This document shows positions 37,401 to 44,994 of a DNA stretch of 64,000 bases, in pieces (positions within the stretch are counted from its first letter, which is position 1; every line of letters starts with the position of its first letter). The notes under the pieces are model-generated. The model saw nothing but the letters and a program-made list of their open reading frames with translations, did no database searches and was not told where the DNA came from. A program made the position numbers and the translations under genes. Source of the DNA: Micavibrio_B sp964399985 (GTDB lineage Bacteria > Pseudomonadota > Alphaproteobacteria > Micavibrionales > Micavibrionaceae); NCBI GenBank assembly GCA_964399985.1, contig CAYNRY010000001.1, positions 124,001 to 188,000 of the forward strand, written 5' to 3'.

Positions 37401-40400
37401 ATGTTGTCAATTCCATTTATGGGGGAGCAGGAAAGGATGTCATAAAGGGCGGTAAGGGAAGTGATAAACTCTTTGGGGATAATGGTGACGATACTCTTTA
37501 TGGAGAAGACGGTGACGATAAACTATCAGGAGGAGCAGGCAAGGATACTCTTGACGGTGGAGCCGGAATAGATACGGCAGATTATGCGGCCAGCGTTTCA
37601 GGTATTACATTGCACTTGGCTGCGGCTTTAGGATCTCAAGGTTTGTCAGGAGATGCATTAGGCGATCGTTTGATATCTATCGAAAATATTATAGGAGGCG
37701 CAGGCGATGATATTGTTAACGGCAATGATGCTGCCAATTCCATCTATGGTGGCTCAGGCAAAGACCTCATAAATGGTGGCAAGGGAAATGATAAGCTCTT
37801 TGGCGGAAATGGAGATGACAGTCTTTATGGTGATGACGGAGATGATATTCTAACGCCGGGCGGCGGCAAGGATATAATTTATGGCGGAGCAGGCATTGAT
37901 ACGCTGAGTCTTGCCGATTATTCGAGTCCTTTTGGCATTACAGCCATTATTTCAAACAATGCTGGTAATGGAGCGGTCCATATTTCCTCTAATGCAACTC
38001 ATACCAATTTGTCGAGTGTGTCTATGCAGGGCACATGGACAGCAAATTTCTACGCTATTGAAAACCTCACAGGTTCTTCAGGTAATGATCGTCTTTGGGG
38101 TAATGGCCTTGCAAATATTTTGCAAGGCCTGGATGGCAATGATCAGTTAACAGGCGGGGCCGGTGCGGATACAATTGATGGGGGACTAGGAATTGATACA
38201 GCTAATTATAGTAACAGTACGAATATAATTATATTGAACCTTGCTGCGGCTTTAGGATCTCAGGGTTTGGCTGGAGATGCTTTAGGTGATCGTTTGATGG
38301 GAATTGAAAACGTAATCGGCAGTGTGGCAAATGATATTATTACAGGCGATGATGGCGTTAATTCTATTAATGGCGGAGCAGGAAACGATCTCATAAAAGG
38401 CGGGCAAGGTAGTGACAAATTATATGGGGATGATGGAAATGATCAACTGCATGGCGATAGTGGCGATGATTTGATTTATGGTGGTTCAGGTAATGATATA
38501 TTAATAGGCGGGGCTGGTAAGGATACTCTAGATGGGGGAGATGGGATCGATACAGCAAGCTATGCCACAAGTACATTAGGAATTACATTAAATCTTGCAG
38601 CAGCTTTAGGATCTCAAGGGCTAGCGGGAGACGCTCTAGGCGACCGTTTAATAGGAATTGAGAACATACTTGGCGGTGCGGGAAATGATATTATCCGAGG
38701 TACTAACGCAGCAAATGCTATTTATGGTGGCATAGGAAATGACACTATATACGGCGAGGGTGGCGATGATATTCTAGCGCCCGGAGTTGGTAAGGATATT
38801 ATTTACGGGGGTGCTGGAACCGATACGTTAAATTTAAGTGACCAGGTAACGGCCTATGGTCTAACGGCTCTTATTTTTGATCATGGTGGTAATGGAGCTG
38901 TTCACATAGCTACTAATCCAAGCCATAGTGGTCTTTCCACTGTGGCAATGCAAGGTACATGGACCGCAAGTTTTTTCAGTATAGAAAATCTGACAGGCTC
39001 TTACGGTAATGATCGCCTTTGGGGTAATTCACAAAGCAATATTTTAATCGGACTTGATGGAGATGATTATTTAATTGGCGGAGGTGGTGCAGATACGCTT
39101 GAAGGCGGAATAGGCATTGATACTGCTAGTTATAGTACGAGTTTATCTGCTATTTCATTAAACCTTGGTGCCGCTTTAGGATCTCAAGGTATGGCTGGAG
39201 ATGCTTTAGGGGATCGTCTGACCGGAATAGAAAATATTATGGGTGGAAATTTCAACGATACGATTACAGGAGATAATGGCGTTAATCTGCTTTACGGCGG
39301 TAAAGGAAATGACACGCTAAAAGGTGGAGGCGGTAATGACCAATTATTTGGTGAAGACGGCGACGATATCATTCATGGCGAAGCCGGAAATGATAACCTG
39401 TATGGTCATATTGGTAATGATACGCTTAATGGTGGCGCCGGCAACGATACGCTTTCCGGATATGACGGCGACGACAAACTTTATGGCGGTGCGGGCAATG
39501 ACCGTATTTTTGGCGATAAGGGCAATGATGCTATTCAGGCCGATGACGGCGATGATGTGGTGTACGGCGGTGAAGGTAATGATAGAATTACAGGTGGCCT
39601 TGGAATAGATAAATTATACGGAGATGCCGGAAACGATATTATATACGGTCAGGACGGTAACGATTTCCTTTATGGCTACACAGGTGATGATGCGCTAAAC
39701 GGCGGTAATGGCAATGATAACCTGTTCGGCGATGCTGGGAATGATACGTTGTACGGAGAAGCTGGCGACGACAGTCTATTTGGCTATGACGGCAATGATA
39801 AAATATATGGTGGGCTTGGTAACGACTCTCTGGCCGGGGAAAATGGTGACGATTCAATCTGGGGCGAAGACGGTAACGATATCATTTATGGTGACGGAAC
39901 CGGCAGTACCGGAAATGATATTCTCTATGGCGGGAATGGAAATGACCTGATCCGCGGTGGCGCGGGAGTCGACGCCATATCAGGTGATGCAGGCGATGAC
40001 CAACTTTATGGCGATGCGGGTGATGATAAAATTACCGGGGGTATAGGTAACGATTTTATAAATGGCGGTGATGGGAATGACATCCTGAATGGGAATGATG
40101 GGAACGATACCGTGCTTGGATATAATGGAAATGACATTATCTATGGTGAAGCAGGCCATGATCAACTTTATGGTTTAGCAGGAGATGATAAGGTCTGGGG
40201 CGGCGCCGGAAATGATAATATCTATGGAGATGTAGGGAATGATGCTCTTTTTGGCGAGGCAGGTAACGATACGCTTAAAGGCTGGAAGGGAAATGATACG
40301 CTCGATGGAGGCGAGGGTGATGATGTTCTCATAGGTGAAGACGGGAATGACCGACTGATCGGCGGGGCGGGGAATGACACGCTTTATGGAGATCGCAGTT

Positions 40401-42913
40401 CTTCTACAGGTCCTTCAATTGCAGCGCAGCAACAGGTTGTAAATAATGCCTTTGCGCAATTGGGAGTTAAAAGTTTTGGACTGTTATACCAGGGAACTCA
40501 ATATACGGCAGCCGAGCTTGCCAAGATGACGCATGATTTGCTGATTATAAATCCCGGCAAGTCATCCAATACGAATGTCGTTAAGAGCGAGGTTCTTTGG
40601 ACTGCAGCGGAATTGGCAAGTATAAAAAATACAGGCGAAGCTAAAGTTCTTATCGGTTATTTGAATACTTCAAAAATCAACACATTTAGCGGTTCTTGGA
40701 ATACTTCTTGGGTTGATGCCAATGGAAATCCAAAATCGGACGCTTCATGGCTTGGAACTAAAGACCCTAATTTTACTAATACCTATCTGGTAGATTATAA
40801 AAGCGCTGAATGGAAAACAGTTTTATATGCGCGCATGGATAAAATGATCAAGGATGGTTTCAACGGAATTTTCCTTGATGATGTGCTCGAATATTATACG
40901 CGGAATGCCAATGATAAAAGCAAGATCTATGCGGCGGCGGAAGCTATGCGCGATTTAGTAGTCGATTTACGGGCACATGCGGACCAAACGCTTAAAACAC
41001 TAAATAAGGATCCGGATAAATTCCTGTTTATCGTGAACGGCGCGCCTTATCTTATCTCTGATGGAAATAAAGAAGGTCTGGATCCTTTAACCCAGGCTGA
41101 CTTAAATTACTTTAAAGCTATTGATGCTTTCGTCGGTGAAAATTATTTCTCTAGGAATCTTGATTATGCATGGGAAAAAGCCCAGGCGGAATTCGGTTTC
41201 CGTGGCATAACTCTCCTATCTCTGGATACGGATCAGGTCACGGATCAACAACGTATCGACATTATGAAGCTGGCCATTTCAGAAGGGTTCTTACCTTTTG
41301 CGACAGAAAATTCATCTTATGATACGCTGAATAATCCTTTTGCCATAGGCTTTGGGGACAAAATCGAATCCGGTAATGATATCCTGATCGGTGGCGCAGG
41401 CGCGGATAAAATGGTTGGTGGAGATGGCATTGATCAAGTTGAATACTCTAATGCAACTCTGGGCGTGATCGCCGATCTTCTGGCGCCTTCCGTTAATACG
41501 AATGATGCGAAAGGCGATACGTATAACTCTATCGAAAATCTGGTCGGCTCAGATTATAATGATGATCTTCGTGCAACAAATGAGGCTAATTCAATCTTGG
41601 GTGGCAAAGGTAACGATATTATTGATGGACGCTCTGGTAATGACTTTATAGATGGAGGTGCTGGTAACGATATATTAAGGGGTGGTGCTGGCACTGATAC
41701 ACTAGTTTATGCTCCGGCCGCTGCCGGAATTGTAATTAACCTATCTTTGACGACAGCCCAGAATACGGGTGGTTCGGGTATTGATACGATCAGTAGCTTC
41801 GAAAATATTATTGGTTCTGCCTTTGCAGATACGCTTTCCGGTAATGCGGGCGTTAATATTATCAATGCTGGTGCCGGGAATGATCTTATTTACGGTTATG
41901 ATGGTAACGATACGCTATTGGGCGGCGATGGGAGTGACCAGATATGGGGCTGGACTGGCAATGATAGAATCGAAGGCGGTAATGGTGACGATGTTCTAGC
42001 GGGTGAAGCTGGAGACGATACGATCTATGGTGGAGTCGGAAACGATCGCCTTATTGGGGATACTTCTGACAGTAGTGGGGCAGACACTCTCAATGGTGGT
42101 GACGGTAACGATCTTATAGAAGGTGGTGCTGGAAATGACCTAATGTGGGGCGATAACGGAGACGATATCATTTATGGTTGGACGGGAAATGATACGATAG
42201 AAGGCGGTGCGGGCGCAGACAAATTGTTCGGAGATGATGGTAACGACAAGCTTTCCGGTGGAGATGGTAACGATGAGCTATGGGGCTGGAAAGGCAATGA
42301 TAATCTATCGGGTGGTGTAGGTAATGATCAGATTTCCGGTGAAGAGGGAAATGACTTCATTGAAGGTGGGTCAGGGAATGATGCGCTTTATGGTGGCAAA
42401 GGAATAGATACTTTGTCTTATGCATCGGCAATAGCTGCTGTAACAATTAATCTTGGAACGACAACTTCGCAAAACACTGGCGCGGCGGGTATTGATATGG
42501 TTCAGGATTTTGAAAATATTTTCGCTTCAGCTTTTGCGGACAAGCTGACGGGCTCTTCAGGTAACAACGTTCTTAACGGGCGCGGCGGCGCTGACGTTAT
42601 AACGGGCGGTTTAGGTGCCGATACTTTTGTATTCGACACAGCTGGCTTGGGCAGTAGGGATACAATTACCGATTTTTCAAAAACTCAGGGGGATAAACTT
42701 GATATATCCAGCCTTCTGATTGGATATGATGCGACTCAAAATTCTATTGATAATTTCATGAAATTTACGACATCAGGAACAAATACAATCGTAAGCATAG
42801 ATCGTGATGGAGCAGGAACGATTTATTCCGCCCAAGCTGTCGCAACACTAAATGGCGTAACTGGTTTTGATGCTGCGCATAATTTGCTCAATAGTGGTAA
42901 TATCGTAGCTTGA
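34490..42913 (+). CDS. Giant RTX protein with lipase-like and GH114-like domains, type I secreted
   Basis: 2807 residues from the ATG at 34490, which follows GAAAGGGAGA. Residues 1 to about 250 resemble an alpha/beta-hydrolase lipase: GHSLGG at 153-158 (Ser155) and SFDPPG further on. Residues 250-860 form a poorly defined region with hydrophobic helices. RTX nonapeptides (GGxGxDxLx) begin near 870 and run to about 1965. Residues about 1967-2290 are a GH114/TM1410-like glycosidase domain (YLVDYKSAEWK, then DGFNGIFLDDVLEYY), inserted among the repeats. RTX repeats resume to about 2705. The end (GADTFVFDTAGLGSRDTITDF onward) matches the VCA0849-type type I secretion target. Predicted calcium-folded extracellular protein that may act on lipids and galactosamine-rich polysaccharide. 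No secretion ABC transporter is adjacent. Confidence 0.9.
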   Translation: MVSLVTFDGVREGRIMAEASYNPRITATVGGLSGQALREKFISEVPDAADYIRNHDIFNNTTMYDLGTTTTGARILVFKTIDASGHEHLTASINGTDLSFSENPGESIKDLGSDVWLTFTGMPSPQPFEIRSALNEFLEDHGFSSNTIIDLVGHSLGGNNVQWLKTIWPSSYGESASFDPPGIGGLPLTVLNWLTFGSVQNYLSSTGSIKSFKTSDDFAAVIGNDNGNSIVLSTNIPGPRLDSHTKGSLISLLNTGSIEQKISSISALAFSGVSESTQPPVVTTIRNADGTFTQFNKKTITTAEGLNLNIEEVFVKNAAGQILSYPPSVKVSFNGTFEGKKVSGSLVTQADVNGELHVVTTLQGADGRIIINDRLQTQDEIAGGTLVLPEGAILAPDGVVVTMPNGIELLPRTIINSFGGFVTDRLYEGNDFEALMTRAYAKTIIDQFGTLTNYLAAGNSLQSAFSVASGDLVVTNSFKELYFQNINAQISSLISSKITGEITDSLGLEGHAAAITGAAVNTILYTTIHDVFDTVLGNLDGSLGINLVSHGFDFNTPLVGQIDGMTYATVGEYLQVSVYSAVANYIASALANEIVDIDTLNGQIGALLGSTILAASIQAAATSVGIPLPPGVSNFIGTIIGEFVFDDILDDVLGVEISFGFSSDRYINYSFLKYDGTQFVEERHWIKNYDGNIDKAVSAMRDAYLNTMNAILKDVGGKLDVNVLGNTSYFGFSHHQKSFSVEWVDASGNLHRINSVNDLNMLIKRGIIHDLENSVFLTGDMVKAKAIEIWAENPDSTIEKLAALTALQNLASEYRYYLDNQALLDALIISSPDSADGKKWAAVLNNAHSKGLDKAFVTVGLGSDDIYLTAEGKDTVHAGGGNDIIKTYGGNDIVYAGAGNDVIFAGAGADTIDGGDGDDTISYSTSFAGIRINLAAALGSQALGGDANGDRFVSIENVVGTVSDDVITGNDVVNSIYGGAGKDVIKGGKGSDKLFGDNGDDTLYGEDGDDKLSGGAGKDTLDGGAGIDTADYAASVSGITLHLAAALGSQGLSGDALGDRLISIENIIGGAGDDIVNGNDAANSIYGGSGKDLINGGKGNDKLFGGNGDDSLYGDDGDDILTPGGGKDIIYGGAGIDTLSLADYSSPFGITAIISNNAGNGAVHISSNATHTNLSSVSMQGTWTANFYAIENLTGSSGNDRLWGNGLANILQGLDGNDQLTGGAGADTIDGGLGIDTANYSNSTNIIILNLAAALGSQGLAGDALGDRLMGIENVIGSVANDIITGDDGVNSINGGAGNDLIKGGQGSDKLYGDDGNDQLHGDSGDDLIYGGSGNDILIGGAGKDTLDGGDGIDTASYATSTLGITLNLAAALGSQGLAGDALGDRLIGIENILGGAGNDIIRGTNAANAIYGGIGNDTIYGEGGDDILAPGVGKDIIYGGAGTDTLNLSDQVTAYGLTALIFDHGGNGAVHIATNPSHSGLSTVAMQGTWTASFFSIENLTGSYGNDRLWGNSQSNILIGLDGDDYLIGGGGADTLEGGIGIDTASYSTSLSAISLNLGAALGSQGMAGDALGDRLTGIENIMGGNFNDTITGDNGVNLLYGGKGNDTLKGGGGNDQLFGEDGDDIIHGEAGNDNLYGHIGNDTLNGGAGNDTLSGYDGDDKLYGGAGNDRIFGDKGNDAIQADDGDDVVYGGEGNDRITGGLGIDKLYGDAGNDIIYGQDGNDFLYGYTGDDALNGGNGNDNLFGDAGNDTLYGEAGDDSLFGYDGNDKIYGGLGNDSLAGENGDDSIWGEDGNDIIYGDGTGSTGNDILYGGNGNDLIRGGAGVDAISGDAGDDQLYGDAGDDKITGGIGNDFINGGDGNDILNGNDGNDTVLGYNGNDIIYGEAGHDQLYGLAGDDKVWGGAGNDNIYGDVGNDALFGEAGNDTLKGWKGNDTLDGGEGDDVLIGEDGNDRLIGGAGNDTLYGDRSSSTGPSIAAQQQVVNNAFAQLGVKSFGLLYQGTQYTAAELAKMTHDLLIINPGKSSNTNVVKSEVLWTAAELASIKNTGEAKVLIGYLNTSKINTFSGSWNTSWVDANGNPKSDASWLGTKDPNFTNTYLVDYKSAEWKTVLYARMDKMIKDGFNGIFLDDVLEYYTRNANDKSKIYAAAEAMRDLVVDLRAHADQTLKTLNKDPDKFLFIVNGAPYLISDGNKEGLDPLTQADLNYFKAIDAFVGENYFSRNLDYAWEKAQAEFGFRGITLLSLDTDQVTDQQRIDIMKLAISEGFLPFATENSSYDTLNNPFAIGFGDKIESGNDILIGGAGADKMVGGDGIDQVEYSNATLGVIADLLAPSVNTNDAKGDTYNSIENLVGSDYNDDLRATNEANSILGGKGNDIIDGRSGNDFIDGGAGNDILRGGAGTDTLVYAPAAAGIVINLSLTTAQNTGGSGIDTISSFENIIGSAFADTLSGNAGVNIINAGAGNDLIYGYDGNDTLLGGDGSDQIWGWTGNDRIEGGNGDDVLAGEAGDDTIYGGVGNDRLIGDTSDSSGADTLNGGDGNDLIEGGAGNDLMWGDNGDDIIYGWTGNDTIEGGAGADKLFGDDGNDKLSGGDGNDELWGWKGNDNLSGGVGNDQISGEEGNDFIEGGSGNDALYGGKGIDTLSYASAIAAVTINLGTTTSQNTGAAGIDMVQDFENIFASAFADKLTGSSGNNVLNGRGGADVITGGLGADTFVFDTAGLGSRDTITDFSKTQGDKLDISSLLIGYDATQNSIDNFMKFTTSGTNTIVSIDRDGAGTIYSAQAVATLNGVTGFDAAHNLLNSGNIVA
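37574..39290 (+). repeat. Internal super-repeat in the giant RTX gene
   Basis: A block containing the phrase LAAALGSQGLAGDALGDRL occurs five times (around 37290, 37620, 38240, 38590 and 39165). A second block (GKDIIYGGAG ... AVHI ... MQGTWTA ... IENLTGS) occurs twice (around 37860-38090 and 38780-39020). Together they give a tandem unit of roughly 0.97 kb, suggesting growth of the repeat region by unequal recombination. Confidence 0.75.
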
Positions 42914-43127
42914 TAGATAGTTGAATAAATGCTGGCAAAGGGAAGTGTCTTGGTAGACAAGCAGGTTGATTAAATTAAAGATCATTCTTTAATCTTTAGT
43001 AACAAGATTAGAATTGCACTATAGGCGCATGATTACATGCTGTTAGCATTGTAAAAACGGTTATCCAGCATCTTGGGCTGACCATATTGTACCACTAAAA
43101 CCTAACCTCAGGATATGAAAGAGCTCC
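42914..43127. other. Intergenic region after the giant RTX gene
   Basis: No gene seen. An 8-base perfect inverted repeat ATTAAAGA/TCTTTAAT (42974-42993, loop TCAT) is a weak AT-rich stem without a clear T-run; it could be a poor terminator or a protein site. The start of the next gene is poorly defined, consistent with a lost 5' part. Confidence 0.4.
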
Positions 43128-44327
43128 GTGTATTTGATCTATCTTGAAAGGTTGGCAGAAAATGATGCAAACAGCGCTGCTAATAAAATCATGCTTTTGT
43201 ATGGAGAGGTACCGCAAAATTCATTGCAAATAAGAAATCCGATTTCAAATAATACCATTTATGGGTGGAATCCAAACTCTCCGCAATCCGATCAACAAAA
43301 TGTTCAATTTATTTTAAACTGGTTCACCAATCCCAACAGTATCTTCGCCACCCAAATCACCGCCCGCATGGACCTGCTCGTCATCGATCTCGACGGCGAC
43401 GGGTTTCATCTGACGACCTCCGCCAATAACGATATCTATTTCGATATGGATGGCGATAGTTTTGCCGAGGCGACGTCATGGATTGCCGATAGCGGCGACG
43501 GTTTCCTTGTGCGGGATCTAAACAGCAATGGCCGGATCGACGGAATTGGTGAGATGTTCGGCGACCAGACGACGGACGGGTTTACGGCGCTTCGCGCCTA
43601 TGATCTGAACGAAGACGGCATCATTAATTCATCGGACGCGATCTGGTCGACGCTTAAAATCTGGAAAGACGAGAATCTCGACGGGCAGACCTTGGCGTCA
43701 GAGCTGCACACGCTCTCGAGTCTTAACATCACCGGCATCAATGTCGGCGTATCGTCGATCGACACGACCGATATCACCGGCACCAACTGGCTCGGCCTTA
43801 TCACTGATACGTCTACCGTGACGACCACCACCGGAACGCTCACCATCGGCAATGCCAACTTCACCGTCGATGGGCGTAATTCCGATTATATCGGTTCCTA
43901 TACAATCGATCCCGCAACCTATGCGCTGCCCGATAAGCGCGGCTATAACAACCTGATGTCTTTGCGAGATGCGCTCAATGTCGATACGTCAGATGAAGCG
44001 GCGGCGAGTTCCGATCTCGATACGCTTCGTGAAAAATTTGAATATCTGGCGGTGCAGGATATCGGCACTTTCTTCGCGAATTATGAAGATAACGCGGCCC
44101 TCTTCGAGAGGGCCTTGTTTCAATGGGCGGGCGTGGTGAACGTCGCGAGCAACTCCCGCGGCGAATACATGGAAGAGGCGCGTATTCTTGGCTTCATGGA
44201 GAAATTTTTCGGGCACGGGTTTATCGCAAGCCAATCAGCAAACGATAATTTTCGGAGCATTACCAATGCGCTCAATTCTTTCGCGGTAAATGATAATTTT
44301 TATTCTGACGTTACAAAAGCGGCTTGA
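43128..44327 (+). CDS. Orphan FrpC-type module protein, first cassette (probably 5'-truncated)
   Basis: 399 residues from a GTG (43128); an in-frame stop lies four codons upstream. Residues 1-71 are unique. From about 72 the sequence is the shared module: LLVIDLDGDGF, YFDMDGDSF, RDLNSNGRIDGIGEMFGDQ, DLNEDGIIN and KDENLDGQT are EF-hand-like loops of the FrpC self-processing family, followed by a helical segment. At the expected cleavage point it reads Asp82-Leu83 instead of Asp-Pro, so self-cleavage is probably lost. It ends 30 residues after the module with no RTX repeats or secretion signal. Likely an orphan cassette or decaying copy. No small membrane gene precedes it. Confidence 0.7.
   Translation: MYLIYLERLAENDANSAANKIMLLYGEVPQNSLQIRNPISNNTIYGWNPNSPQSDQQNVQFILNWFTNPNSIFATQITARMDLLVIDLDGDGFHLTTSANNDIYFDMDGDSFAEATSWIADSGDGFLVRDLNSNGRIDGIGEMFGDQTTDGFTALRAYDLNEDGIINSSDAIWSTLKIWKDENLDGQTLASELHTLSSLNITGINVGVSSIDTTDITGTNWLGLITDTSTVTTTTGTLTIGNANFTVDGRNSDYIGSYTIDPATYALPDKRGYNNLMSLRDALNVDTSDEAAASSDLDTLREKFEYLAVQDIGTFFANYEDNAALFERALFQWAGVVNVASNSRGEYMEEARILGFMEKFFGHGFIASQSANDNFRSITNALNSFAVNDNFYSDVTKAA
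43341..44228 (+). repeat. Shared FrpC-type module, copy 1 (888 bases)
   Basis: Near-identical DNA to copies 2 and 3 without length change over its span. A 122-base stretch (43968-44089) is identical to 47017-47138 in copy 2. It is visibly more GC-rich than the unique DNA on both sides. Confidence 0.9.
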
Positions 44328-44466
44328 GAAAAAGCGAAGTTATTTTGATGCAAAATCAAATTCTCAACCTATAGGATAACTCTGAGTTTTCTACCAATCA
44401 TTACGAGAAAAAGTCTTTGCTGATTTGAATGATTTGTGGTTTCATTCTCGGGCAAGGGAAGATTCA

Positions 44467-44982
44467 ATGAAGAAATTAATTGTAAATATATGGGAATGTT
44501 TGAAAAGGAATCCAGTGAGGTTTTTTTTCAATACGTTTTTTCCAATTATTCTAATTGCGCTTATTTTTTTATGGGGAGGGTTGAATTATGCCGGATATTG
44601 CCTCGACCAAAATAAGTTTTTATCAGATGAGGAAAAAATAAGAATTGCAGTAGGGTTTGTGCAAAGCCATAGTTCCGTAGTTATAGAAAGGCATGAAGGT
44701 AATCAAAATATTGCCGAATCTTTTAAGGCCGTTCCTTATAAAAATTTTTCTGACTTTATGGATAAAAATCCAAACTGTTGTGCTTTCAAGGATGATCCTC
44801 ACAGACCAAGACCGGACGGTATACTACCTGCTTCTATAAACTGGGGGAAATTTCTGGGTCGGAGTGCGGCTAATGTATTTGTAAACTACAAGGCGCAATA
44901 TGTAGACAAGAATGGTGCGATAAAATCAACGCCTCAATATCGACGAGTAAATATCCAAAATTGTGGACGAGTAAGATTTTAA
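44467..44982 (+). CDS. Small membrane-anchored protein upstream of the second RTX cassette
   Basis: About 171 residues from the ATG at 44467, with AAGGGAAG six bases upstream. One strong N-terminal membrane helix (FFFNTFFPIILIALIFLWGG) follows a basic start, so the C-terminal 130 residues should face the periplasm. Cysteines in GYCLD, NCCAF and QNCGRV could form disulfides. I do not recognise the family. The DNA is AT-rich compared with the shared module. It ends 12 bases before the RTX gene, like frpD before frpC. It may be a binding partner or an immunity protein for the following N-terminal domain. Confidence 0.72.
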   Translation: MKKLIVNIWECLKRNPVRFFFNTFFPIILIALIFLWGGLNYAGYCLDQNKFLSDEEKIRIAVGFVQSHSSVVIERHEGNQNIAESFKAVPYKNFSDFMDKNPNCCAFKDDPHRPRPDGILPASINWGKFLGRSAANVFVNYKAQYVDKNGAIKSTPQYRRVNIQNCGRVRF

Positions 44983-44994
44983 AAGGGAATAAAA

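Noticed and set aside
38391..40165. Reverse-strand and shifted-frame ORFs rich in His/Tyr/Arg or Met inside the giant RTX genes
   Set aside because: They are shadows of the GGxGxD repeat codons; composition is extreme and no ribosome binding sites are seen.
37100..40400. Regularly spaced short repeats suggesting a CRISPR array
   Set aside because: The repeats are 27-base coding units of RTX nonapeptides in an open frame, with no conserved palindromic repeat and no cas genes.
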